Origin: Tritrichomonas musculus
Taxonomy: Eukaryota > Parabasalia > Tritrichomonadida > Tritrichomonadidae
Direction of reading: 5' to 3'
Assembly: GCA_039105265.1 (NCBI GenBank)
Contig: JAPFFF010000009.1
Span: 2,604,001 to 2,668,000, forward strand
Length of the DNA stretch: 64,000 nucleotides
Shown here: positions 20,503 to 33,200 of the stretch, in pieces
Position numbering within the stretch: the stretch's first letter is position 1
Layout: the number at the start of each line of letters is the position of its first letter
Translations under genes and position numbers: made by a program
The notes under the pieces: generated by a model
The model's database searches: none
What the model saw: the letters and a program-made list of their open reading frames with translations, nothing else
Told to the model about the DNA's origin: nothing

Positions 20503-20856
20503 TTATATATCAGCTAAAGTTTGATTATCAATTTCAAAAAATTGAATAAAAGCTGAAGAAGAAGTCAATCCTGGGATTTTAACTAAACTAGCCAAATACT
20601 TCTGTAACTGCTCACATCTCTGTTCAAGAAATTCACGGCTCGTATTAGGAAATAATGTTTTTGGTGGAAAAGACAATAAATAACTTGAATCTCCAAATTG
20701 CGAACGTATTTGCGTATCAAAAGCTTTTAGTGCTGAATATCTTCGATAAATTGTATGCGTTGTTACACTCTCATTGTTTTGGATTCCAACTTCAATTTCA
20801 TATACTGCAGCTTTGATTTGCTGGTCAACATTATATCTTTCAATTGAAATATACAT
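20503..20856 (-). CDS. PX-domain protein
   Basis: This small protein consists almost entirely of a PX domain, the phosphoinositide (usually PI3P)-binding module of endosomal sorting proteins. The motif RRYSALKAFDTQIR (the basic RRY/F lipid-binding signature), the proline loop (LSFPPKTLFP) and the final helix (FLEQRCEQLQKYLASLV...FIQFFEI) are all present. The open frame extends upstream to about 20943 but has no ATG there, so I use the ATG at 20856 (117 residues), which starts directly at the first PX strand (MYISIERY). A longer 140-residue form would need a TTG start or an unseen upstream exon. No trichomonad-type splice motif was found upstream. It probably acts on endosomal membranes. Confidence 0.82.
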   Translation of the reverse strand: MYISIERYNVDQQIKAAVYEIEVGIQNNESVTTHTIYRRYSALKAFDTQIRSQFGDSSYLLSFPPKTLFPNTSREFLEQRCEQLQKYLASLVKIPGLTSSSAFIQFFEIDNQTLADI

Positions 20857-20925
20857 TGGAGGGATGACATTTGAATGCTGCAACTGAGCCTGCTTTTTTT
20901 GGGAAAGATCTGAAAACGATTTCAA

Positions 20926-21320
20926 TTTTGTTAAATGGAATATTCAACTTTTTCTGAAGTCACGTTATTTTTCATGAATTGATTCTGCTTTATTCAATTA
21001 AAATAAAGGAAATTATATTGAAACCCAATCAACATCCTTGCTGACACTTATTCTATTCAGTTTTGATACCTACCATTAGATGACCTTCTTTCAAGATTTT
21101 ATAATTATTTTTCATGAAAGATAAACAAGTATTCTTAGAAAAAATACCAAATTATTAATTCAAAGAAATTACTACAAATGATAATTTTAATAACACAATC
21201 AAATTAAAATAAAATTTCAATCAAACCTTTGAAATGCAAATCCTCCCATTTTTATAGTTTTAAAAAGTCACATGTTGAACCTAAACATAAATAACTGTAT
21301 TAAAAAACAAAGCACGCTTT
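20926..21320. other. Intergenic spacer
   Basis: About 390 AT-rich bases lie between the PX gene and the IBD-like gene, both on the minus strand. I looked for a 5' exon of the PX gene (GTAYGT donor, ACTAAC-type acceptor) and found none. No other feature is seen. Confidence 0.4.
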
Positions 21321-22289
21321 TTAAGGATTTTCATTGACATCTATTCTTGATCGATATGTTTTCTTTGCTTCATTGGAATACCTTATCATCTTTAGCTCAG
21401 CTTCTGTCATTGGACGTCTTGTGAAAACATGAGGTTCATGAATGAAGAACTTTGTATCTCCTTGAATTCTTGGCATCTTAGGATATTCATAAAATCCTAA
21501 TTGTTGAAAGTTTGATTCGTTAATTTCGATAAACTTATGCGTTGAAAAATTACCTTGACGATGGAACATTGAACCATCAACAGTATTTTCACGTACATTG
21601 AAAATATTTATCAACCCTGAACGTGATATATCTATAACATTATCATTCAACCATCTAGCTCCAAGTGCCTTTTCAAGAATTGGGCATTGAATTGATATTA
21701 AAAGTAAGTTGTAAAGCTTTAACATGAAAGTTGAATTTTGCGTTCTATTTTGCTTGAAATAAGTATTAACTATTTGGGCAAACGTCATGGTTGATGGTTG
21801 TTGGGACCAATACTTTTCAGGAAGAAGATGAAGCTCCATTGGATTAAGAATGCATGTACTATCGTTATACACATCTTCAAAAGTTGGGTAATTATCAAAG
21901 AAGGGTTGATCTGGAATTTGTTGCTGGTTCATATCCATACAATATTGCATTTGTGGCGAAGGCGAAGCCATTTGAATAGGTTGTTGGATTGGATTGAATG
22001 AATTGGGATCAAAATGAATTTCATCTGGGATAGAGTTGAGATTCATTGGCTCATAATAATAATCAGGTGAAATTGTAGATTCCATAGGAGGCATATCATT
22101 ATTTAGACAGAAATTAAATGGAACCAAGGGAAGATTATTATTTTCGAAACTTCCATCTGGAAAACAGCAACTTAACCCTTGATTTTCAAATGAACAATTA
22201 AATGGAGCAGAAATGTCATCAGCACTCAGCAACTGTGAACCTATTTCATTATAATCATAATTTTGACCGAATTCAAAATTGTTGAACAT
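21321..22289 (-). CDS. IBD-like (initiator-binding domain) winged-helix protein
   Basis: The central region, about residues 155-265, resembles the trichomonad initiator-binding domain of IBP39, the protein that recognises the Inr promoter. It has a helix ending in YFKQNRTQNS, an LYNLLL helix, a GARWLNDNVIDISR segment and the winged-type GSMFHRQGNFSTHKFIEI stretch. The N-terminal 150 residues are Asn/Pro/Gln/Asp-rich and probably disordered. The C-terminal 55 residues are basic and proline-containing. By family knowledge such proteins are numerous in trichomonads and act as transcription factors. The assignment rests on recalled pattern likeness and is moderately sure. An Inr-like TCACAA lies 7 bases before the ATG. 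Confidence 0.6.
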   Translation of the reverse strand: MFNNFEFGQNYDYNEIGSQLLSADDISAPFNCSFENQGLSCCFPDGSFENNNLPLVPFNFCLNNDMPPMESTISPDYYYEPMNLNSIPDEIHFDPNSFNPIQQPIQMASPSPQMQYCMDMNQQQIPDQPFFDNYPTFEDVYNDSTCILNPMELHLLPEKYWSQQPSTMTFAQIVNTYFKQNRTQNSTFMLKLYNLLLISIQCPILEKALGARWLNDNVIDISRSGLINIFNVRENTVDGSMFHRQGNFSTHKFIEINESNFQQLGFYEYPKMPRIQGDTKFFIHEPHVFTRRPMTEAELKMIRYSNEAKKTYRSRIDVNENP

Positions 22290-22292
22290 TGC

Positions 22293-22298
22293 TTGTGA
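22293..22298 (-). promoter_or_regulatory. Inr-like element of the IBD-like gene
   Basis: On the minus strand TCACAA fits TCA(+1)Py(T/A), with A(+1) at 22296, 7 bases before the ATG. Confidence 0.45.
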
Positions 22299-23539
22299 AT
22301 TATTTTTTTAATTATGATGTGATTTTTATATATTGATAACATCAAATAATTATTTCATTCAAAAACTTCAACATTGTAAAATGTCTTCTGAAAAACCTTG
22401 ATTCTTTCACAAAAAGCATAACCGTTTAACTATTGAAAAATCTGGATTTTTTATCAAAAATTTGACTTTAGCAAATTTTTTTTTTCAATATAAAAAAAAG
22501 TATTTTACCATTTTTATTATATGATCCAATCATTTAATAACATTTTCATATGTTATTATGTAAAATTTTAAAGAATATTTAAAATATTTGAATATATTGA
22601 ATTTTTTTTGAATTAGTTCTCAGAATAACGTATCTCTATTTCTTGTCAAAAACCTGAGTTAAGTAGAGATCTTGTAAATTGTTTCACTTGCTATATACAT
22701 TTATAACGAAGAATATGAAAAATATTAATTTTACATTGATTGTTTTTTTTTACAAATGTTTTTATATAAAAATAATTATTGCATTAATGCAAATTAAAAA
22801 AAAAAAAGAAAAAAAAAAAAAATAATAAAGCTTAGTTTTTTTATATATGTATCTCACACTTGCAAAAATAATACAATTATCAATATTATTCAGATAAGTA
22901 TTATTGAACAAAACTTTATGAGCAGCTTTATTTATGCATCAATTATTCTACCATATACACTCTATTTTCTTCATCTTTCTACAGCTTAAATACCAAATTA
23001 ATTTTTTTGATTTATTATATCTAAAGATTTATGCTTCTGTCAAGAATAATTATTAAAGCATCAATAAAATACTTTTATCAATATCGTATAAATCTAAATG
23101 TTTTCTGAATGTGCTTTCGGTTTTTGACATTTTTCTGCATTCAAACCTTTTTATTTTTTTGTTTTAAACTGTTTTTTTTAATTCAATTCTGGCGCATATT
23201 AACAATAATAAAAAAAAATTAATTATTTTAAATTTACAGCTTTAATTTTAATTTTTTTTAACTTTTATAATTAAAAATATATATAAGATTTAAAAAATTT
23301 ATGTTAAAAATATATATAAAATTTATAAAATTTATTTTGCATCTATATAAAAAAGAAATGATTCCAATCAATACATCAATCTTATTCAGAAATTTTTATT
23401 TTTATAAGAACTTGGCCAATAAAGTGTATTTTTAGAATTATTTTATATTTATATAAGAATTATACCAAATAATTTTTAATAATATATTTTTATTCTGATA
23501 TGACCAGTTTTAAATGAGATAAATAGTAAATTAAAATTC
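22299..23539. other. Gene-free AT-rich DNA
   Basis: There is no open frame or RNA gene here. It contains A-rich runs near 22797-22824 and a direct duplication of about 33 bases (AAAAATATATATAA...TTTAT twice) near 23270-23336. Confidence 0.4.
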
Positions 23540-23684
23540 TATTTAATTGGATTATTTTCATTTAAATTGTTTTTTATTCTCTGAAAAAGTGGAGTTCCAT
23601 TTTTATTAATAATCATACCAGGGTCGTTTATGAACTATGCTCCATTTTTATTAATGATTTAAATGAAAATAATCCAATTAAATA
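23540..23684. repeat. 145-bp hairpin element with 28-bp perfect inverted arms
   Basis: Arms at 23540-23567 and 23657-23684 are exact reverse complements over 28 bases (TTTAATTGGATTATTTTC and so on). The 89-base loop holds two near-copies of TCCATTTTTATTAAT flanking a GC-richer centre (CCAGGGTCG). It could be a small foldback element or MITE. No clear target duplication is visible beside the arms. It lies about 550 bases upstream of the dynein gene. Confidence 0.75.
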
Positions 23685-24237
23685 TAATCAAATTGATTTA
23701 AGGTCATTTCAAAAATATAAATGCTGAATTTATTCAATTTTGAAATGGCGAATAATTGTTTACTCTTTATTTACTTAAAATGATACACATATAGGAATTC
23801 AAAACAATAGATTATATATATAACACAAAAAATTTGTAATTTTAATAGCAAACACTTTATTTGATCTTACAATTCACAAAAAATGTAAAAAAACAGAGAA
23901 TAGAACAAAATATTTGAAATTAATTTCTTTATAAAAATTTTATGTAATACAAAACAAATCATTATTTCAAACTTCTACTTGTATTTTATAATATTAAAAA
24001 TATATTTTAAATAATAATAATTCAAAATGGCTAAATTTGTGAAAGTATCAACTTCTAAAAATTCTTCTTTGTTCATGATTTCATAATACATTTAACAGAA
24101 AAGTCGATGATTTTTTATGAATATACGGTTACAATTTTAGCTTTGTATAAATACTCGTTATTTAATAGAAGCCGTTTAATAATTGTTTAGAAAACTTGAA
24201 CAAATAAAATTTCAAAAAATAATTTCAAAAAAATAAA
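23685..24237. other. Upstream region of the dynein-2 gene
   Basis: This AT-rich region should include the dynein promoter. No convincing TCA-Py-W motif is seen in the last 30 bases; TCAAAA repeats are present instead. Confidence 0.35.
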
Positions 24238-27200
24238 ATGACCCGATTCGACTGGAAAAAGGCTGTTCGAGAAGGCGATGCAGGAATCAAACGAATTCAA
24301 GATGATGATACAGCAATGGAAACCATCGAGTCAATTGAAAACGATTTACAGACACTATCAACATTACCGACAAATGATATAACAGAAATAGCTATTAATG
24401 TTGACCAGGTTGTTGAGCATTTATCAGACTTATGGAACGACTCAGCATCTGGTTGCAAGATGTCGTATGATACATTTGTTCGGATGACTGTTTTATGTGA
24501 TCATAACATTTTATCTGTTGTTCAACGTATTTTTGATAGCTTTGATCTTCTTAATATTAAAAAAAGTGCTTTGAAGCAAATTTTATCATTTACTCAATCT
24601 TATGCAACAGGTATTGCAAATATTTGTAATTCAAATACCGCGCAAGCTCGTCGATGGGCAACAAATCCTTACCAATCTAAAGCAATGGCTTCTCTTGAAA
24701 AATTAACAAAAAGATTTATTGATGTAATTAGAGTAATTAACGATATATCTAGTCTTCTTGATCAAGAAGAACAAGATTCACTTCACTTTTCTTCAATTGC
24801 AGCGAGTGCATCAAATCTTGTTCCTACTCGATTGCTTTCGCATCCTCCTAGACTTTGGGATGCACAATTTCGATTATTTGAAGCTCGACTTTCTCAAGCT
24901 GAAAGATGTGCTGCATCAAAACTTCATGCACAAATGATGACGGCATCTTCATCACCAGAAGTTGTTTTGCAAGCATTTGCATCTCATCCAACTCTTCTTA
25001 TTAGGCCAGCAGCAATTCAAGAGCTTGGCCATGAACTTTCTGAAGCAGCATCGTTCATTCTTTCACAAATACAACGTATTTCTTCATCAATTGCAAAGCG
25101 AGCCGCAGAATCGCCAATCGATAATTTGGTGTGGTTTCAACAAAAGAAAGCTCTTATTGAACAATATATCAAATTTACACACGCATTACCGGAACCCGAA
25201 TCTCTACAAGAATCTTTGAAAAGCGTAGGAAATGATTTGAAAGCCTTTGGACAGGCTCAAATGAAAAGATGGATTGCAAACATCAAATCAAAATTACCAA
25301 CTACTTTAACTGTACCAACAGATGATACTCTTATTGCTTTTGATTCATCTTCTGGTATCACTGTCAATTTTAGTGATGATCTTTGCCAATTCCTTGATGA
25401 TGTTAGAAGAATCACAAGTGCAAAAATGACAATTCCTAAACAAATTCAAGATATTGTTAATAGGGCTACTCCAATTTATAAACAGGCATTAATTATGCAA
25501 AGAGTTGCAAACTTTTATAACGAAATGCCATCAAGAATACTCCAATCTCAAAAGCCAATGCTTTTAAAACCAGCTACTGAGTTTGAAGCTTTGGCCAGAT
25601 CAGCTAGGAAATTTGATCCCAACACAGCACCTCAACTTCTTTCAAAACTTCAAATGTCACTTTCAGATATCATGGCAAGAAATTCTTCTTTAAAGCAAGA
25701 ACATGAGAATATAACAAAAGAACTATTAAAATTAGCTGATGTTGATCTAGTTGATAAGAAAAACGTATGGACTCAAAAAATTTCAGAAATTCGGTTAAGG
25801 GTGCAAGCTGTTGCTAAAGATTATGCTGATACAAACTTTTGGACTCATCACCTTGACGTACAATTATATAAAATTTTACAGTATCAATTTCGAAGTTCAT
25901 TACTTCAATTATCCGAAAGATCTGCACAGATTGAAATCAGTTTAACTTTTACAGATAATAAACTACAATTTCGACCAGTTATTGAAGATATTCGTCATAT
26001 GTACTATCAATCAGTTAACGATCTTTTGACATATCCAATGAAATTCAGAGGTATATCAAGCGAGTCTACATTTTTCAGCAAAATTTCTGAATCAGCTCCA
26101 GATATTGTTTTCTTTGTTTATCAAAAAGGTGAACTGCTTATTAAGCAAGTATTTGATTATCAATTTCAATTCAAAGAATGGATTATTTTAGCCAACAATC
26201 TTGACACATTAGAAGAAAAGTGTAAATCAATGATTACAACAGCAGCAGAATGGAAGTCAAACATTTCTCTTGTTTCTATGAGAAAAGAGAACATCAACAA
26301 AATTGATGATACCGTAGTAGTTGGCTGCTTCAAGATTGATGTTACACAAGCTAAAGAAGGCTTTAGAAGACTATTATCACAATTTCAATCGATACTTGTT
26401 CAGAGTCTCAGAAAAACTTTACGAGAAGAATTCGAAAATGTACAGAAGTTTGTATCAGAAGGTCTTGAATTAATGTCAATGAAATTTGAGACATCAGAGG
26501 CTATAGCAGAATCAAGAACCAAATTTGAAGACTTAGTTCGTTCTAAAGTTGAAGTTGAATTAACATTTACTTCATTAACAGAAAAAGTCAACCTTCTTAA
26601 ATCATTTGAATCAATTGAACAAGAAACTGAAGAATTTGATAAACTTCATAAAAACTGGAAAACACTCACATCTAAGATGGAGTCATTTGATGAAACTGTT
26701 GCTTCTCAATTCGAAAATGTCAAAAATAAGATGAGAGAAGATTTCGTCCAATTGAAGCAAGATTTGCATAAATTCAAGCTCAGGTGGGATGAGATGAAGC
26801 CCAAAGATCTTAACTTTGATGATGACTCGGTTGTTGTATCTGTACCGAATGTCATATCAAAGTTCAAAACAGAATTAGGTGAATTTAAGACTAAATATGA
26901 AGCTCTTGCTAAACCATTAGCAGACTTTGATGAGAATGTTCAGATTCCAGAATTTGAAGAATTAGAAAATGAAATTAATCTTCAAGAAGGAGCCATTGAA
27001 CTTCTTGTTGAATGGCGATCACAATTCACAGAAATGGCATCACAGAAGTGGGACGTTGCCTCTCAGAAGCTGTTTCTTGTTGAAGATTTCTTAAATGGTT
27101 GGAGTAGCAAATTAAGTGCTTTAGAGTACACTTCTGATGCTGCTTTATACATTGATGGCAAAGTTAAACATTACAAGTCTATTTATCCATTTTTGAAGTA

Positions 27201-30200
27201 TGCAAGAGGAGATGATTGGTGTGAAGAACATTGGTTTTCATTCTTTAAGATGGTTGGAATATCTACAAGTACATCTTACAAAGAGCTTCAGCTTGGTGAT
27301 CTTCTTGAAGTTGGCGATATGCTTCAATCAAATATGAAAGCACTCAAAGAACTAGCTGAACGTGCAAGAGGAGAAGCAACAATACGAACATCACTTGAAG
27401 AAATTCGTTCTTGGTTTTCAACTACAAATTTCTCATGGTTCAATCATACATTTGCAGGACGAACGACATTTATTGTCAAAGAATGGAAACAACTCATTTC
27501 TGATCTCGCTGATAAACAATCACTCATCAGCTCTTTGAAAGATTCACCTTTCATCAAAGCATTTCAAGATGATGCAATTTTATGGGATCAAAAAGCCGTT
27601 TCTTTAGCAACTTCTCTTCGACTTTTGAATGAAATTCAAAGAAAATGGCTTCATCTTGAACCAGTCTTTGTTAAGAAATCTCTTCCTGCTCATCAAGAAG
27701 AATTCGAACAAGTTGATTCTGAATTTCGTGGAATCATGCAAAAATTGAAAGATGCTCATAGAGCTTCAGTTGCTGCTGATTTGTCTGCCGAACAACTTGA
27801 AAAGATGCAAACTCGTCTTGATACATTGAACAGAGCTTTGAATATCTTCCTTGAACAAAAGAGAGACAAATTCTCTCGATTTTACTTCATCGGTGATGAA
27901 GATCTTCTTGAAATCATCGGTCAAGCAAGCGAAGATGCAACAATCATTCAAAGCCATCTTAAAAAGTTGTTCCAAGGCGTTGCTACTGTTAAATTTGATG
28001 AAACTAACAAAGTCATTGTTAGTGTTTGTTCTTCACTTGGAGAAGTTGTTAAACTAAAGAAACCAGTCAAATGCGAAGGTGCTGTTGAAGTTTGGTTGAT
28101 GCAACTTTCTGATCAAGTTGCTGATACATTACGATTAATTTTATGCGATATGATGAAGACAAAGAATGTTGATTATTACACTTTCCCAAGCCAATTAACA
28201 CTTCTTTATCATCAAATTAAATTTACAGAGCTTGTTGAAGAAAATCGAACAAATGTTGAAAAAATTTCACAATTTGTTGAAGAAAATCTTCACAAATTAG
28301 TCTCAGCTGATCAAAATAATGACCTTCAACGATATGTTGTTCGATCCCTTATTATCGAATATGTTAGATTCAGACAAGTTGTTCAAGAACTTGATGAATC
28401 ATCAGCTTGGAAATGGCAGAAACAATTACGTTTCTATTTCAGAGATAATACCGCATTTGCTGAAATGGGTGATGCCATCATTCCTTATGGATTTGAATAC
28501 CAAGGCAATCCAGCACGTCTTGTTTATACACCATTAACAGCCAAGTGCTATTTGACACTTTGCGAAGGTATAGCTCTTGGTTATGGTGGTAATCCTTATG
28601 GACCAGCAGGTACAGGCAAGACAGAATCCGTTAAAGCACTTGGTCAAGCACTTGGACGACAAGTTCTTGTTTTCAACTGCGATGAAGCTATTGATGTTCA
28701 GTCAATGTGTCGTATTTTCACTGGTCTTGTCATGGGAGGTGCCTGGGGCTGTTTTGATGAATTCAATCGTCTTGATGAAGAAGTTTTATCTGCCCTTTCA
28801 CAACAGATTCAAATTATTCAAACAGCCATTCTTGAGAAATCAGCTAATGTCGAACTTTATGGTAAGAAAGTTAACGTTAATCCAAATGCAGGTATTTATG
28901 TTACGCTGAATCCAGCAGGAAAAGGATACGGAGGACGATCCAAGCTTCCTTCGAACTTAGTACAATTATTCAGAGCTGTTGCCATGTCAGCTCCAGATAA
29001 TGAATTAATTGCAGAAGTTTTAATGTATTCACAAGGATTTCACCAAGCTCATGAAATATCAAGGCAACTTGTTCTTGTATTCTCATTATCAAGACAACTT
29101 CTCTCACCCGAGATCCATTATGACTGGGGACTTCGTGCCTTAAAGAGTATCCTATCAACTGCTGAACAATGGCTTAATACAGGAGAAGGTGGAGATATTG
29201 ATGAAGCATCATTAATTGTCAAAGCACTTCGTCTATCAACTTTATCCAAACTTACATTTTCAGATCGTGCTGCCTTTGAACAAATCATTGCAGATGTCTT
29301 TCCAGGCATTAAGAATGAGAAAGTTGAATTATTTGAACTTCGAACCGCAGTTTCAGAAGTTGTTAAAGAAATGGGACTTGTTGAACTTCCTCATCAAGTT
29401 GAAAAATTGCTTCAAATGTGGGGTGCAATTAATCAAAGAATGGGAGTTTGTGTTGTTGGTCCTTCAGGATGCGGAAAGACGACATTATGGACACTACTTC
29501 AAAAATCATTAGCAAAGATAGGAGTTAAAATTGAAATTGAAGTCATGAATCCAAAATCAATGCCAAGACAAAGATTATTAGGTCGAGTTGATTATGATAC
29601 ACGTGAATGGTTTGATGGTGTCCTTACAAGAGCAGCTAGACGAGCTGTTGCAAACACAGATCGAACATGGATAGTTTGTGATGGTGATATTGATCCCGAA
29701 TGGATTGAATCATTAAATTCCGTTTTAGATGATAATCGTCTTTTAACATTACCCAATGGAGAACGTATTCAATTTGACACATCTGTTAATTTTGTCTTTG
29801 AAACACACTCACTTGAACATGCATCACCAGCCACTGTTTCTAGAATGGCGGTTATTCTTTTAAGTGTTCAAGATTTAACTGTTCAAAATGTTTGCCAATC
29901 ATGGCTTTCTAAATGGCCTAAAGATTCTCGCGTACCTTTCTTAATGGATCAACTTTTCTATCGAACGGTTGATACACTTATTAGTCGTTCTAACTTGTTC
30001 TTGATTCAATCAACGACATTTGGAATTGTTAAAACAATTTTGTCGCATCTTGATAAAATATCAGGAAATAATGATTCCGAATTTGTTAATGCATTGATTC
30101 GTGGAGCAGTTGCAATTTTGCCACCTTCAGAACAAACTGTTCTTGCTAATGATATCTTTAAATGGAGTTCTCAACAAGGCCTTTCTGTTATTGGCCTTGA

Positions 30201-33200
30201 TTCAGCAAACATTCTTGATCAATATTGGAATGGAACGAATCTTCAATTGTTCGATTTCCATCCAATCCCTGCTTCATTGCCACAATTGGGTAATTTGTCA
30301 TTACCTCTTGTAGCAACACCAGAAGTACAAAGAACAATTCATACTGTTAAGCCTTGGATTGAGAAAGGAGAACCTGTTTTATTAGTTGGTCCCAGAGGAA
30401 GTGGAAAAACAACTGTTCTTAATCATATCTTTAAGATGTTAACTTCAACTTCTATTGTTGTTGTTAATTGTTCAGCTAAAACAGATGCCAACTCATTAAT
30501 GTCTAAATTAATGCAACAATGTCAAATAGCTTCAACTGCGACTGGCCAAGTTTTAAGACCTCGAGCAACAGAGAAAGCTCTTGTTTTCTTTAAGAATTTC
30601 GACCTTCCAAGACCAGATAAATGGGGAACTGTTCAATTAATTTCTTTCTTGCAACAACTTTTAACACACGGCGGTTTTTATAATGAAGAATTGCAATGGA
30701 TTAACATTGAAAGGATCCAATTTGTATTTACAATGTCTTCTGCTGAAAAGAGACCAATTTCATCTCGTTTTACTTCCATTGTTAGAATTGCATCTATTCA
30801 TGATACTAATCAGCAACAACTTGTTCAAATTTATTCACATTATTTGACTGTTATTTTGAAAGATACACCATTCAAAGATGCTGCTAAAGTTACTTCTATA
30901 GCAACTTCAATTGTTCGTGTTTTCCAGAAATTCAAATCAGAGTTTTCTGCCGATGAATATCCTCATTATGACTTTACATTTAGAGATATAACTAAATGGG
31001 TCATTATGTTACAAAGATACATTCATAATAGTAACACTTTCACGCCAAATATTGTAATTTATGAAGGTCTTCGTCATTTCGTAGATAGACTTGCTAATCT
31101 TCAAGATAGACAAAGATTAGCTAAAGATATAAGAAACATTTTCCATGATAATTTGTCAAACTTTGATGATACTGATTTCGAATATACAAATTATCAAATT
31201 GAAAGTAATGATAAACCGCCAATTTGTCTTGTCCAAACAGAAAGACCAATTGCACAAAATGCATTCAGAAAATTAATGGTTTCTTATGAAAGAGAAATGG
31301 GACATCTTGAAATATTTTCAACTAATGATACTGAAAATTTGGCAAATAGAGTCATTTCATATCTTGCTGTTCCTTGCTCAAATATTGTTGCAATGACTAC
31401 ACCTGGTTTGTCATTTGTTGAAATTTTAAAGACTATTTGTCATTCTTCTGGTGTTGAAATTTATTCTCCTCCCCCTCTTGCTGAATTTTCTTATCAAACT
31501 TTCGCTGCTTTCTTGAAAGATTTGATTCCAAAAGTTTCTTCTAAAGATGAAGAAGTAGTAATGCTTGTTGAAGACTTCATGTTCGTTGAAGATTCAATTT
31601 TGGATGCTTTGAACTCTTTGATGGCATCTGGAGAAGTAGGTGGACTCTTCTCTCAAGCTGAATTCGATTCTTTAATCGCTTCTCTTCAATCTGAATATAG
31701 AGATGCTGAATCTGATATGACTCCACAAGAATTCTTCTGTAATAAGATCAAGAAGTTAATTCATGTTGTGGTCGTTCTTAATCCACAGCATTCAAACTTC
31801 AGAAGTTACTTCTCATTTGCACCTTCATTCATTTCAGATTCAATGCTTATTTGGTCAACTGAATTATCTAAAGAATCTCTTAATAGTATCCCAAGACAAG
31901 TACTTGTTAACAGCAATACTGATGGAATTATTTCATCTGAAACAATTACTAAGATTACTCCAATGTTTGTCCAATTATTCGAATCTGTATCTGAACCACC
32001 AATTCGTTATTCACAATTCCTTTCAATTTATGAAGTTTTATTCTTACAAAAACAAAAGGAAATGAATGAAAGGAAGAAGCATCTTGATATTGGTTTATCT
32101 AAATTAAATGAAGCTGCTAAAACTGTCGATACTTTATCTGCAGAAATTGGAGCAAAGAAAGAAAACCTCAAAGTCAAAGAGAAAAACGCACAAGAAGCTA
32201 TGGAAAGGATTCAAAAAGCTGTTAAAGAATGTTCAGCCCAACAAGCCAAAATTGAAACAATTACAAAGAATCTTTCTGAAGAAGAAAAGAAGCTTCAAGT
32301 TGAACAATCCAAGATTGAAAAAGAACTCAGTTCAATTCAGCCCGAAATTGATGAAGCGATTCGTCTTGTCGGCCAAATTCGAAGAGATCAACTTGCAGAA
32401 GTTCGAGGTTTTGCAAAACCACCACCGGCCATTGCAGATGTTATGCAAGGTGTTCTTTTGATGCTTGGAGAAGAAGATAGCACTTGGCCTGGCATTAAGA
32501 AAATCATTGCGCAAGATGGCTTCACGAAGCGAATCATTACGTTTGATGTCAACAAGATGAGTAAAGAAACCATCACGAAGGTGAATAAGCTCATTACGCA
32601 GAAAGCATCATCATATGATCCAGATACAATTAAGAAAGCAAGTCAAGCTGTTGCTCCATTAGCAGCCTGGGTTAAAGCAAACATCCGTTATTTCTCTGTT
32701 CTTGAGAAAGTTGATCCACTTAAGCAGCAGATGAATGAATATTCTAAGCAAATCCAGAAGAAGCGTGGCTCTCTTCAAAAGCTTCAAGACGAAAAGAAAT
32801 CGGTTGACAAGAAAGTTGAAGAGTATCAAGAACAATTTAGGAAATCGACCAAAGAAGCAGAGCAGCTTAAAAATGAGGTTAAAACCGCAGAAACAAATCT
32901 TTCCGATGCTGAAACGCTTTTCTCCAAACTGAAAGATGAAAGGACACGTTGGGATGCCCAAAGAGGCGACATTGTAGCCGCCCTGAACAAGCTTCCTAAA
33001 GATTCATTGCTCGCAGCTGCAGTTGCTGCCTTCTGTGGTCAATTGCCGGAAGATGAGCGAAGGAAGATGCTCAGCCAATGGTATCCAATTATCGGCGCCA
33101 ATGCGAACGACTCGAACTTTTCGCTCGCACGTTTCATGTACACGGAGAATGACCTGCTTGAATTGCGAGGCTGCTTGGGCGGCGATTCGCTGTCCATTGA

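Noticed and set aside
20926-21100. Upstream exon for the PX gene using GTAGGT as donor
   Set aside because: No matching branch/acceptor motif, and the ATG at 20856 already gives a nearly complete PX domain.
28602-28630. Axonemal identity for the dynein heavy chain
   Set aside because: The AAA1 neighbourhood (NPYGPAGTGKTESVKALG, FNCDE) follows the dynein-2 pattern rather than the axonemal one.
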